Part shown: one piece after another, positions 39,747-49,881 of the stretch | How the letters are laid out: every line of letters begins with the position of its first letter | Position numbering within the stretch: position 1 is the stretch's first letter | Source of the DNA: JASGIT01 sp047601665 | Lineage (GTDB): Bacteria > Pseudomonadota > Gammaproteobacteria > Burkholderiales > Burkholderiaceae_C | DNA: 64,000 nt | Reading direction: 5' to 3' | NCBI GenBank assembly: GCA_047601665.1 | Contig: JASGIT010000001.1 | Coordinates: 682,001-746,000, forward strand | The notes under the pieces: generated by a model | Databases searched by the model: none | Told to the model about the DNA's origin: nothing | What the model saw: only the letters and a program-made list of their open reading frames with translations | Program-made: the position numbers and the translations under genes

Positions 39747-39853
39747 CCATGAAACTGGCAGGCCCTGAGCCAGCGGGCGGCCAGCAAGGGCCGCCCCGCA
39801 GCAAAGGCCGCCGTCCCCCTTGAGGGGGAAGGAGCGAAGCGACATAGGGGGTG
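39747..39853 (-). repeat. R2 repeat copy 3 (hisI / hisE junction)
   Basis: Inverted R2 copy in the hisI-hisE gap. It begins CCCATGAAACTGGC, contains CCAGCAAGGGCCGCCCCGC, AGCAAAGGCCGCCGTCCCCC and GGAGCGAAGCGAC, and ends TAGGGGG. It matches the 10694 copy closely when reversed. Confidence 0.85.
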
Positions 39854-39858
39854 TTTCA

Positions 39859-40248
39859 TTATTTATAGATGGACTCGGGGTCTTTCAAGACCGGATCGAC
39901 GGGCGTCCACTGCCCGCCCTGCAGCACACTGTAGAAGCAGCTGTGCCGCCCCGTGTGGCAGGCAATGCCGGGTTCGTGGCCGGTTTGCGTGACCTTGAGC
40001 AGCACCACGTCGTTGTCGCAGTCGATGCGGATCTCGTGCACGGTCTGTACGTGGCCCGACTCCTCGCCCTTGTACCAGAGCCGGTTGCGCGAGCGGCTGA
40101 AGTACACGGCGCGGCCCAGTTCGGCCGTCTTGGCCAGCGCCTCGCGGTTCATCCAGGCGAACATGAGCACGTCGCCCGTGGCCTGCTCCTGCGCAATCAC
40201 GGGCACCAGCCCCTGCGCGTCCCATTCGACTTGGTCGAGCCAGTTCAT
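39859..40248 (-). CDS. hisI: phosphoribosyl-AMP cyclohydrolase
   Basis: Third step of histidine synthesis, 129 residues. The zinc/magnesium motifs are DCDND and the paired cysteines in GIACHTGRHSCFY; SRSRNRLWYKGEESGHVQ binds substrate. An R1 repeat lies upstream and an R2 repeat downstream. Confidence 0.97.
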   Translation of the reverse strand: MNWLDQVEWDAQGLVPVIAQEQATGDVLMFAWMNREALAKTAELGRAVYFSRSRNRLWYKGEESGHVQTVHEIRIDCDNDVVLLKVTQTGHEPGIACHTGRHSCFYSVLQGGQWTPVDPVLKDPESIYK

Positions 40249-40263
40249 GTTGCTACCTTTCCG

Positions 40264-40300
40264 ATAGCTGCCAGCGCTTGTCCAGCAAGCGCCAGAGGCT
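40264..40300 (-). repeat. R1 repeat copy 6 (hisF / hisI junction)
   Basis: 37-bp R1 element in the 60-bp hisF-hisI gap, in the orientation opposite to the copies before pdxA and the DUF815 gene. Its CAGCTAT end lies 15 bases before the hisI ATG. Confidence 0.9.
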
Positions 40301-40308
40301 AATTTGGC

Positions 40309-41070
<762 letters not shown>

Positions 41071-41075
41071 GGGCC

Positions 41076-41816
41076 TCAACCGTTCAGCGCGTCGGCACGG
41101 GCCTGCGCGGCGGCGAAGTCGAGGTCGCCCGAGTAGATGGCTCGGCCGCAGATCACGCCCTCCACGCCCTCGTCTTCGACGGCGCAGAGCTTTTCGATGT
41201 CGGCCATGCCCGCGAGGCCGCCCGAGGCGATCACCGGGATGTGCAGCGCCTGCGCGAGCTTGACGGTGGCTTCGACGTTGATGCCCGAGAGCATTCCGTC
41301 GCGCCCGATGTCGGTGTAGATGATGGACTCGACGCCCCAGTCCTCGAACTTCTTGGCCAGGTCCACGACCTCGTGGCCGGTGAGCTTGCTCCAGCCGTCG
41401 GTGGCGACCTTGCCGTCCTTGGCGTCGAGGCCGACGATGATGTGGCCGCCGAAGGCGCTGCAGGCGTCTTTCAGGAAGCCGGGGTTCTTCACGGCCGCCG
41501 TGCCGATGATGACGTAGCGCAGGCCGCTGTCGATGTACTTCTCGATCGTGTCCAGGTCGCGGATGCCGCCGCCGAGCTGCACGGGCAGGTCGTCGCCCAC
41601 CTCCTTCAGGATAGACTTGATGGCCGCGTGGTTCTTGGGCTGGCCCGCGAACGCACCGTTCAGGTCCACTAGGTGCAGGCGGCGCGCGCCCGCGTCGACC
41701 CACTTGCGCGCCATCGCGGCGGGGTCTTCGCCGAACGTGGTCGATTGGTCCATATCGCCCTGCTTGAGGCGAACGCAGTGGCCGTCCTTGAGGTCAATGG
41801 CGGGAATGAGCAGCAT
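41076..41816 (-). CDS. hisA: ProFAR isomerase
   Basis: TIM-barrel isomerase of 246 residues. The start MLLIPAIDLKDGHCVRLKQG carries the catalytic aspartate near residue 8, and the matching second aspartate is in VIYTDIGRDGMLSG. It lies 21 bp after hisH. Confidence 0.97.
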   Translation of the reverse strand: MLLIPAIDLKDGHCVRLKQGDMDQSTTFGEDPAAMARKWVDAGARRLHLVDLNGAFAGQPKNHAAIKSILKEVGDDLPVQLGGGIRDLDTIEKYIDSGLRYVIIGTAAVKNPGFLKDACSAFGGHIIVGLDAKDGKVATDGWSKLTGHEVVDLAKKFEDWGVESIIYTDIGRDGMLSGINVEATVKLAQALHIPVIASGGLAGMADIEKLCAVEDEGVEGVICGRAIYSGDLDFAAAQARADALNG

Positions 41817-41837
41817 GGTGAAAGAGAGGGGAGGAAA

Positions 41838-42494
41838 TCAGGGGTTCCAGTGCAGGAAGTTGCGGTACAGCGCGAGGCCGTGCGCGGCGCTTTTCTCGGG
41901 GTGGAATTGCGTCGCGAAAATATTATCGCGCGCCACGGCGGCGGCAAAGCGGCCGCCGTAGTCGGCCTCGCCCGCCACGTGCGCGAGGTTGGCGGGTTCG
42001 GCGTAGAAGCTGTGCACGAAGTAGAAGTACGCGCCGTCGGGCACGCCCTGCCACACAGGGTGGGCATTGCTCTGGAACACGCCGTTCCAGCCCATCTGCG
42101 GCACCTTGTAGCGGCTGCCGTCGGGCTGGGTGCGGCCTTCGAGTTGAAAGCGGCGCACGTTGCCGGGGATGAGGCCCAGGCCCGCCACGTCGCCTTCCTC
42201 GCTGTGGTCGAGCAGCATCTGCATTCCGACGCAGACGCCGAACAGGGGTTTGTTCGCCGCCGCTTCCAGCACCGGTTCGAGCAGGCCCGATTCGCGCAAT
42301 TCCCTCATGCAGTCGGGCATGGCGCCCTGGCCGGGCAGCACGATGCGCTGGGCGGCGCGCACCTCGTCGGGCCGCGCGGTCACGACGACCTGCCAGCCCG
42401 TGCCCTGCGCCGCCGCCATCACGGCCTGCGAGACGGAGCGCAGGTTGCCCATGCCATAGTCGACCACGGCGACGGTTTTTGCTTCACTATTCAT
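41838..42494 (-). CDS. hisH: imidazole glycerol phosphate synthase glutaminase subunit
   Basis: Class I glutamine amidotransferase of 218 residues that feeds ammonia to HisF. The nucleophile cysteine is in FGVCVGMQML and the catalytic histidine in TQFHPEKS. The ATG overlaps the last two bases of an R1 repeat (CTATG at the element's end); no strong Shine-Dalgarno precedes it. Confidence 0.96.
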   Translation of the reverse strand: MNSEAKTVAVVDYGMGNLRSVSQAVMAAAQGTGWQVVVTARPDEVRAAQRIVLPGQGAMPDCMRELRESGLLEPVLEAAANKPLFGVCVGMQMLLDHSEEGDVAGLGLIPGNVRRFQLEGRTQPDGSRYKVPQMGWNGVFQSNAHPVWQGVPDGAYFYFVHSFYAEPANLAHVAGEADYGGRFAAAVARDNIFATQFHPEKSAAHGLALYRNFLHWNP

Positions 42495-42529
42495 AGCTGC
42501 TTGCGCACGTTGGATAAGCGCTGGAGGCC
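42493..42529 (-). repeat. R1 repeat copy 7 (hisB / hisH junction)
   Basis: 37-bp R1 element in the 51-bp hisB-hisH gap. In the gene direction its terminal AGCTAT provides the AT of the hisH ATG start codon. Confidence 0.9.
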
Positions 42530-42545
42530 GATTTGGCTCTAATTT

Positions 42546-43178
42546 CTACAGGGAACCCTTGGTGGACGGAATGACGCCCGCGCTGCGCGGGTCGAGCTCC
42601 AGCGCGGCGCGCAGCGCGCGCGCGAAGGCCTTGAACACCGTTTCGCACTGGTGGTGGGCATTGATGCCCTTGAGGTTGTCGATGTGCAGCGTGACGCCCG
42701 CGTGGTTCACGAAGCCCTGGAAGAATTCGTAGGTCAGCTGCGTGTCGAACCCGCCGATGCTGCCCGCCGTGAACGGAATGTGCAGGTGCAGCCCCGGGCG
42801 GCCCGAGAAGTCGACCACCACGCGCGACAGCGCCTCGTCGAGCGGCACGTAGGCGTGGCCGTAGCGGCGGATGCCCTTCTTGTCGCCCACGGCGCGCGCG
42901 AACGCCTGGCCCAGGGTGATGCCCACGTCTTCCACCGTGTGGTGGCCGTCGATGTGCAGGTCGCCGTCGCAATGGATGTCCAGGTCGATCAGGCCGTGGC
43001 GCGCGATCTGGTCGAGCATGTGGTCGAAGAAGCCGATGCCCGTATGCAGGCTGGCCTGGCCGCTGCCGTCGAGGTTGACGCGCACGGTGATGCGCGTCTC
43101 GGCCGTGTTGCGGGTGACTTCGGCCGTGCGGTCGGCCGGCTGCATCTGAGGGGTGGGAATGAGTGCGGAAGAGGTCAT
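42546..43178 (-). CDS. hisB: imidazoleglycerol-phosphate dehydratase
   Basis: Manganese-dependent dehydratase of 210 residues, the single-domain form without the fused phosphatase of E. coli. Metal motifs are GIGFFDHMLDQIARHG, DGHHTVEDVG and GINAHHQCET. The start overlaps the hisC stop as ATGA. Confidence 0.97.
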   Translation of the reverse strand: MTSSALIPTPQMQPADRTAEVTRNTAETRITVRVNLDGSGQASLHTGIGFFDHMLDQIARHGLIDLDIHCDGDLHIDGHHTVEDVGITLGQAFARAVGDKKGIRRYGHAYVPLDEALSRVVVDFSGRPGLHLHIPFTAGSIGGFDTQLTYEFFQGFVNHAGVTLHIDNLKGINAHHQCETVFKAFARALRAALELDPRSAGVIPSTKGSL

Positions 43179-44278
43179 AAAGAGGCTTGCAGTGCCGCGA
43201 GCATCTGCGCGTTGGCCACCGAGTCGCCGACCGTGAGGCGCAGGCAGCCCGCGAGCAATGGGTGCATTGTAGAAACGTTCTTGATGAGCACGCCGCGCTG
43301 CTTCATGCCGTCGAACACGGTGTGCGGGTTATCCACGCGGATCAGCACCATGTTGGCCTCGCTGGGCCAGACTTTGCGCACGCCGTCCATCCGGCGCAGC
43401 CTGGCCACGAGGTCTTCGCGCTCGGCGCGCAGCGCGGCGGCCTGGGCGGCGAACAGGTCGAGGTATTCGAGCGCGAACAGCGCGGCCTCGCAGTTGAGCA
43501 CGCTCACGTTGTAGGGCGGGCGCACCTTGTCGATCTCGTTCACCAGCGCGGCGGGGCCGATGAGATAGCCCAGGCGCACGCCCGCGAGGCCGAACTTGCT
43601 GAGCGTGCGCATCAGCAGCACGTGGGCGTTGCGCCGGGGCTCGGCGCGCATATTCGCGACCCAGCTGCGGCTGGCGAAGGGCTGGTAGGCCTCGTCCATC
43701 ACCACGATGCCGCCCTGCGCGCCCACCGCGTCGACGATGCGCTGCACCGCCGCCTCGCTCCACAGCGTGGCCGTGGGGTTGTTCGGGTAGGCCAGGAAGG
43801 TGACGGCGGGGCGGTGCGCGGCGATGGCGGCGAGCATGGCGGCCTCGTCGAGCTCGAAGTCCGGCGTGAGCGGCACGCCGACGAACTCCAGCCCCTGCAA
43901 CTGCGCGCTCATCGCGTACATCACGAAGCCCGGCAGCGGCGCGAGCACCTTGGCGCCCGGCTGCGCGCAGGCCATCACCGTGAGCGAGATCAATTCGTCC
44001 GAGCCGTTGCCGAGGATGGTGGCGCTGCCCTCGGGCGCGCCCGCGTGGGTGGCAAGCACCGTTTGCAGGTAGCGCTGGCGCTCGCCGCTGGGGTAGCGGT
44101 TCAGTTCCAGCGCGCCCAGCCGCTCACCCAGTTTGGTTTGCAGGTCGTGCGGCAGGGTGAAGGGGTTTTCCATCGCATCCATCTTCAGCAGGCCGGTGGC
44201 CGGGGCCACGGCGTAGGCGTGCATGGCGCGGATGTCGGGGCGGATGCGCTCCAGGGGGTTGGGCGGCAGCGAAGTCAC
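43175..44278 (-). CDS. hisC: histidinol-phosphate aminotransferase
   Basis: PLP aminotransferase of 367 residues. The cofactor lysine is in MRTLSKFGLAGVRLGYLIG, and NPTA/YNVSV motifs are seen. The start codon is GTG, overlapping the PIN gene stop as GTGA. The overlap ties hisC translation to an accessory toxin-like gene. Confidence 0.96.
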   Translation of the reverse strand: MTSLPPNPLERIRPDIRAMHAYAVAPATGLLKMDAMENPFTLPHDLQTKLGERLGALELNRYPSGERQRYLQTVLATHAGAPEGSATILGNGSDELISLTVMACAQPGAKVLAPLPGFVMYAMSAQLQGLEFVGVPLTPDFELDEAAMLAAIAAHRPAVTFLAYPNNPTATLWSEAAVQRIVDAVGAQGGIVVMDEAYQPFASRSWVANMRAEPRRNAHVLLMRTLSKFGLAGVRLGYLIGPAALVNEIDKVRPPYNVSVLNCEAALFALEYLDLFAAQAAALRAEREDLVARLRRMDGVRKVWPSEANMVLIRVDNPHTVFDGMKQRGVLIKNVSTMHPLLAGCLRLTVGDSVANAQMLAALQASL

Positions 44279-44721
44279 GGATTCAGCTCGTGTGGGGCAG
44301 TGAGAAACGGGTTGATGATCGTCAGAGAAGCCACCTGCCGCCCGTGCTGCAAGTCCTCAGTCAGCAGGTAGCGGCAGCCCTGCTCCTGCGCAGCGGCCAG
44401 CATCAGGCAGTCCCAGTAGCTGTAGGCGGTTTCGTCCTGCATGGCCCATGCCAGATCCACCGTCGCCTCGTCCACCGCCAGCGGCTGCCAGCGGCGGTAG
44501 CTGCTGACCAGGGCGCGCGCGTCCTTGACCGGCAGGCCGGGCGCCACGCGGCGCAGGTTGGCGTACAGCTCGTGCAGCACCTGCGTGCTGATGCGGCCCG
44601 TGCGGGCCTGCCAGCACCAGGTGAGCCACGCGGCGGCGGCGCTTTGCTTGGGCGGATCGCGCGGGTCCTGCGCGTAGAGCAGGACGTTGGTGTCAACGAA
44701 AACGGTCGAGTCGCTCGGCAT
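44275..44721 (-). CDS. PIN-domain ribonuclease toxin (VapC-like)
   Basis: 148-residue PIN protein with the metal-binding acids Asp10 (VFVDTNVLLYA), Glu51 (HELYANL), Asp104 (YWDCLML) and Asp123. Members cleave tRNA or other RNA and are held by a cognate antitoxin. It overlaps the antitoxin gene by 29 bp and hisC by four. Target unknown; all key residues intact. Confidence 0.88.
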   Translation of the reverse strand: MPSDSTVFVDTNVLLYAQDPRDPPKQSAAAAWLTWCWQARTGRISTQVLHELYANLRRVAPGLPVKDARALVSSYRRWQPLAVDEATVDLAWAMQDETAYSYWDCLMLAAAQEQGCRYLLTEDLQHGRQVASLTIINPFLTAPHELNP

Positions 44722-44932
44722 AGATCTCGTCGCGCCGCAGGTAGGGGCCTTGGAAAGGCAGGGGCTTGAACTTCAGCGCCTCGCGCATGGCCCGCTCGTA
44801 GGCGTCGTCATGGCGCATCTTCTCGGCCAGCATCTCGCCCACCAGCCGCGACACGCTGGTGTTGCGCTTGGCCGCCTCGATGCGCGCCCATTCGAGCGCG
44901 CTGTCTTCGACGGTGATGGTGACGTTTTTCAT
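44693..44932 (-). CDS. ribbon-helix-helix antitoxin (cognate of PIN toxin)
   Basis: 79-residue protein with an N-terminal ribbon-helix-helix-like segment (KNVTITVEDSALEWARIEAAK) and a charged C-terminus that would wrap the toxin. It precedes and overlaps the PIN gene. A symmetric site lies just upstream, as expected for autoregulation. Named from context and fold-like pattern. Confidence 0.8.
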   Translation of the reverse strand: MKNVTITVEDSALEWARIEAAKRNTSVSRLVGEMLAEKMRHDDAYERAMREALKFKPLPFQGPYLRRDEIYAERLDRFR

Positions 44933-44939
44933 GAGGACG

Positions 44940-44968
44940 AGAATACACGAAGTTCGTGCTGCACGAAA
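44940..44968 (-). promoter_or_regulatory. putative promoter/operator of the toxin-antitoxin pair
   Basis: CACGAA-G-TTCGTG at 44946-44958 plus a third half-site CACGAA at 44962-44967. The sites fill the space between a TATTCT -10 (44940-44945) and a weak TTTCGT -35 (44963-44968). The -10 is only about seven bases from the antitoxin ATG, so the mRNA would be leaderless or nearly so. Confidence 0.5.
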
Positions 44969-45019
44969 TCAGTGCCCATCATTCTCCAGTCTCCGGGTCA
45001 ACGCGCACTGAATGTTCGG

Positions 45020-45310
45020 CTATGCCTCTGTCAGCGCCGTCAAGGCCGGAGCAGCCATGCTCGGGATGAACTCTACGATCTGATAGTCGGCGACACCGTG
45101 CCTGCGGAACGGATCCTGTGCAAGCACGGACTCCAACGCCTGGCGCGATGGCGCTCGCGCCAGGATGACGCCCCCATCCCTCGGTTCTCTACGTCCCGAC
45201 AGCAAAAAGACACCTGCCGCATAGTTGCTCGCCAGAAACTCCCGATGGGCTGGCAGATGGCGATCCACCTGCTCAAGCGGTGCCGTATATGTCAGCAGAA
45301 CCACGAACAT
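45020..45310 (-). CDS. YciI-like protein
   Basis: 96-residue YciI family protein, with the ferredoxin-like fold start MFVVLLTYTAPLEQVDRHLPAHREFL and GGVILARAPSR. Biochemical role unknown in general. It sits 10 bp after hisD and is followed by an 87-bp gap before the antitoxin. Base composition here is less GC-rich than the his genes, which hints at later arrival. Confidence 0.82.
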   Translation of the reverse strand: MFVVLLTYTAPLEQVDRHLPAHREFLASNYAAGVFLLSGRREPRDGGVILARAPSRQALESVLAQDPFRRHGVADYQIVEFIPSMAAPALTALTEA

Positions 45311-45320
45311 TCGCGCCCTC

Positions 45321-46646
45321 CTATGGTTTCAAACGCATCTCCGCCGCCTGCGCGTGCGCCTGCAGGCCCTCGCCGTAGGCCAGTTCGGCGGCGATACGGC
45401 CCAGGGTCTGCGCGCCCTGCTCGCTCACTTCGATGAGGCTGCTGCGCTTCTGGAAGTCGTAGACGCCCAGCGGGGACGAGAAGCGCGCCGTGCCGCTCGT
45501 GGGCAGCACGTGGTTGGGGCCGGCGCAGTAGTCGCCCAGGCTCTCAGAGGTGTAGGCGCCGAGGAAGATCGCGCCCGCGTGGCGCAGCAGCGGCTCCCAG
45601 AGGTGCGGCTCGCGGCTGCTCACTTCCAGGTGCTCGGGTGCGATGCGGTTGCTGATGGCGCAGGCTTCTTCCATGTCCTTCGTGAGGATCAGCGCGCCGC
45701 GCCCGGTGAGGCTCTTGGCGATGATCTCGGCACGCGGCATGGTGGGCAGCAGACGGTCGATCTCGCGCTGCACGGCGTCAATGTAGGCCGCATCGGGGCA
45801 CAGCAGGATGGACTGCGCCAGTTCGTCGTGCTCGGCCTGGCTGAACAGATCCATCGCCACCCAGTCGGGTGGCGTGCTGCCGTCGGCGAGCACGAGGATT
45901 TCGGACGGCCCCGCGATCATGTCGATGCCCACGGTGCCGAACACGCGCTTCTTGGCGCTGGCGACGTAGGCGTTGCCGGGGCCGGTGATCTTGTCCACCT
46001 TCGGCACCGTGGCCGTGCCGTAGGCCAGCGCCGCCACGGCCTGCGCGCCGCCGATGGTGAAGCCGCGCGTGACGCCGGCCACGTAGGCGGCGGCGAGCAC
46101 CAGCGGGTTCTTTTCGCCACGTGGCGTGGGCACGACCATGATGATCTCGCCCACGCCCGCCACGTGCGCGGGGATGGCGTTCATCAGCACGCTGCTCGGG
46201 TACGCGGCCTTGCCGCCGGGCACGTAGATGCCCACGCGGTCGAGCGGGGTGACCTTCTGGCCCAGCAGGGTGCCGTCGGCGTCGCGGTAGCTCCAGCTTT
46301 CGCCCGAAGCCTTTTTCTGCGCCTCGTGGTAGGTGCGCACGCGCGCGGCGGCGGCGGTGAGAGCGTCGCGCTGCGCGGCGGGCAAGCCGTCGAACGCGGC
46401 CTTCAGTTCGGCCTGGGTGAGTTCGAGCGCCGCCAGCGACGCGGCTTGCAGGCCGTCGAAACGCTGCGTGTATTCGAGCACCGCCGCGTCGCCGCGCTTT
46501 TGCACGTCGGCCAGGATGTCCGCCACGCGCTGCTCGATGGCGGCGTCGGTGTCGGCGGACCAGTGCAGGCGCTGGGCAAAATCTTGCTCGAAAGTGGCGC
46601 TAGCGGTTGACAGATAAGCGGGAGCAGCTACGAATTTCATAGTCAT
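45321..46646 (-). CDS. hisD: histidinol dehydrogenase
   Basis: NAD-dependent zinc enzyme of 441 residues, last two steps of histidine synthesis. Signatures GPSEILVLADG, AEHDELAQS and GPNHVLPTSGTARF are present. Two in-phase ATGs (46646, 46640); the first overlaps the nuclease stop as ATGA. Residues about 3-18 lie over a diverged R1-like sequence (46596-46631). Confidence 0.96.
   Translation of the reverse strand: MTMKFVAAPAYLSTASATFEQDFAQRLHWSADTDAAIEQRVADILADVQKRGDAAVLEYTQRFDGLQAASLAALELTQAELKAAFDGLPAAQRDALTAAAARVRTYHEAQKKASGESWSYRDADGTLLGQKVTPLDRVGIYVPGGKAAYPSSVLMNAIPAHVAGVGEIIMVVPTPRGEKNPLVLAAAYVAGVTRGFTIGGAQAVAALAYGTATVPKVDKITGPGNAYVASAKKRVFGTVGIDMIAGPSEILVLADGSTPPDWVAMDLFSQAEHDELAQSILLCPDAAYIDAVQREIDRLLPTMPRAEIIAKSLTGRGALILTKDMEEACAISNRIAPEHLEVSSREPHLWEPLLRHAGAIFLGAYTSESLGDYCAGPNHVLPTSGTARFSSPLGVYDFQKRSSLIEVSEQGAQTLGRIAAELAYGEGLQAHAQAAEMRLKP
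46596..46631 (+). repeat. diverged R1-like sequence inside hisD 5' end
   Basis: CTAGCGGTT ... AAGCG ... GCAGCTA keeps the spacing of the R1 arms and its terminal GCAGCTA but differs in the loop and one arm. It is translated as part of hisD. A chance match cannot be ruled out by eye. Confidence 0.4.
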
Positions 46647-47644
46647 TCAGCGTTCAGATCATGGGCGTTTTGCACGTAGAACTCGTGCAGCTTGGCCCGC
46701 AGCAGGGCTTTGTCGGGCAGTTGGGTCTGGTATTCGGCGATCAATGCGGGCGAGGTGCTGCGGCTCAGGGCATATTCGACGACTTCATCGTCCTTGCTCG
46801 CGCACAGCAGCACGCCGATGGCGGGGCGCTCGTGGGGCTTTTTCACGTCGCGGTCGAGGGCTTCGAGGTAGAAGTTGAGCTTGCCCAGGTATTCGGGCTC
46901 GAAGCGGCCTACCTTGAGTTCGATGGCGACGAGGCTGTTCAGGCCACGGTGAAAAAACAGCAGGTCCAGCGCGAAATCGCGCCCGCCCACCTGCAAGGGG
47001 TATTCGCTGCCCACGAAGCAGAAGTCGCGGCCCAGTTCGATCAGGAAGTCCTTGAGCCGGGCCAGCAAGCCACGGTGCAGATCGGCCTCGGCGTGGCCTT
47101 GGGGCAGGTCGAGGAATTCGACGACGTAGCTGTCCTTGAAGACGCTGGTGGCGTCGGAATGAATTTGTCGCACCAGTGATGAGACTTTTGGTGGATGCAG
47201 CACCGTGCGCTCGAACAAAGCCGTTTTGAACTGCCGCTCCAGTTCGCGCTTGCTCCACTTTTCCTGAGCAGTCAATCGCAGGTAGAACTCCCGCTCTTCG
47301 GGGCGTTTGCCCTGGCCCAGAATGATGAGGTGGTGCGTCCAGGGAATTTGTCTCACCAGTGGTGCGACTAATTCATTGCCCGCATACGCCTCATAAAACT
47401 GCCGCATCCTGAACAGATTGGCGCGCGTGAACCCGCGCAACCCCGGCTGCGTCTGCGCCAGGTAGCGCGCCAGTTGATCGACCACGCCATCGCCCCACTC
47501 CGCCGCAGCGATTTTGCGGCTGATGCGTTCGCCGATTTGCCAGTACAGCCCGATCAGCGCGGTGTTGACCGCCTGCACGGCCTGGTTGCGGGCGGCGGCG
47601 ATCAGGCCCGCGATGTCGGCGAAATCGGCAGGCGGCTGGGCCAT
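46643..47644 (-). CDS. PD-(D/E)XK nuclease family protein (DUF1016/YhcG)
   Basis: 333-residue YhcG-family protein. The N-terminal DUF1016 helical domain (about 10-150, LIGLYWQIGERISRK) precedes a C-terminal PD-(D/E)XK domain with Asp227 (FALDLLF) and Glu242-x-Lys244 (IELKVG) all intact. Relatives are accessory or defence-associated. It lies four bases after hisG and overlaps hisD as ATGA, so it is transcribed within the his operon. Target unknown. Confidence 0.85.
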   Translation of the reverse strand: MAQPPADFADIAGLIAAARNQAVQAVNTALIGLYWQIGERISRKIAAAEWGDGVVDQLARYLAQTQPGLRGFTRANLFRMRQFYEAYAGNELVAPLVRQIPWTHHLIILGQGKRPEEREFYLRLTAQEKWSKRELERQFKTALFERTVLHPPKVSSLVRQIHSDATSVFKDSYVVEFLDLPQGHAEADLHRGLLARLKDFLIELGRDFCFVGSEYPLQVGGRDFALDLLFFHRGLNSLVAIELKVGRFEPEYLGKLNFYLEALDRDVKKPHERPAIGVLLCASKDDEVVEYALSRSTSPALIAEYQTQLPDKALLRAKLHEFYVQNAHDLNAE

Positions 47645-47648
47645 GGCC

Positions 47649-48289
47649 TTACCTGACGGCCCCGGCAAACGCCTCGATGATGCGCTTGAGCGGCGCCAGC
47701 TTGAGCTTGAGCGCCGCCTGGTTGACCACGAGGTGGGAGCTGATGTCCATGATGCGCTCCACCTCGACGAGGTGGTTGGCCTTGAGCGTGTTGCCCGTGG
47801 AGACCAGGTCCACGATCGCGTCGGCCAGCCCCGTGAGCGGCGCGAGTTCCATGCTGCCGTAGAGCTTGACCATGTCCACATGCACGCCCTTGGCGGCGAA
47901 GAAGTCGCGCGCGATGCTGGTGTACTTGGTGGCAACCTTCAGGCGCGCGCCCTGGCGCACGGCGCGCTCGTAGTCGAAGTCGCTGCGCACGGCCACGCTC
48001 ACGCGGCATTTGGCGATGCGCAAATCCAGCGGCTGGTACAGGCCCTGCCCGCCATGCTCGATCAGCGTGTCCTTGCCGGTCACGCCCAGGTCGGCGCCGC
48101 CGTATTCCACGTAGGTGGGCACGTCGGTGGCGCGCACCAGCACCACGCGCACGTCGGGGCGGTTGGTGGGCAGGATGAGCTTGCGCGATTTCTCGGGGTC
48201 TTCGAGCACCTCGATGCCCGCGGCGGCGAGCAGCGGCAGGGTTTCGTCGAAGATGCGGCCCTTCGAGAGCGCCAGGGTGAGTTGCTGCG

Positions 48290-48293
<4 letters not shown>
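47649..48293 (-). CDS. hisG: ATP phosphoribosyltransferase, short form
   Basis: First, feedback-controlled step of histidine synthesis. At 214 residues it is the short form without the C-terminal regulatory domain, which in other bacteria needs HisZ; no hisZ is in the window. Start LTLALSKGRIFDETLPLL and VDLVSTGNTLKANHL are characteristic. The ATG overlaps the murA stop as ATGA. Confidence 0.96.
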
Positions 48294-49561
<1,268 letters not shown>

Positions 49562-49580
49562 ACGGTTTTCAGGTCTAATT

Positions 49581-49617
49581 GGCCTCCAGCGCTTATGCAG
49601 CAAGCGCTGGCAGCTAT
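49581..49617 (+). repeat. R1 repeat copy 8 (bolA / murA junction)
   Basis: Consensus-like 37-bp R1 element with perfect 9-bp arms, in the 70-bp bolA-murA gap, 19 bases before the murA ATG. Confidence 0.93.
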
Positions 49618-49631
49618 CAAAAGTGCAGTAA

Positions 49632-49871
49632 CTAGCGCTGCGCGGCCCACTCGGCGGGCGTATACGTTTTCATCGACAGCGCATGGACTTCATCGGTATG
49701 CATCCGGCTGCCCAGCGTGGCGTACACGCGCTGGTGGCGCTGGATGAGGCGCTTGCCCTCGAACTCGGCGGAGACGATGGTGGCATACCAGTGGCGGCCA
49801 TCGCCTTCGAGCGCGATGTGTTCGCAGGGCAGGCCGGCGGTGATGAGTTCCTGGAGTTGGTCGGCGGTCAT
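49632..49871 (-). CDS. BolA-family protein (IbaG-like)
   Basis: 79-residue BolA-fold protein. The conserved HWYATIVSAEFEGKRLIQRHQ and MHTDEVHALSMKTYTP are typical of the IbaG/YrbA subgroup next to murA. Members partner monothiol glutaredoxins in Fe-S trafficking; grxD is at 1766. Confidence 0.92.
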   Translation of the reverse strand: MTADQLQELITAGLPCEHIALEGDGRHWYATIVSAEFEGKRLIQRHQRVYATLGSRMHTDEVHALSMKTYTPAEWAAQR

Positions 49872-49881
49872 AGAACACGCT

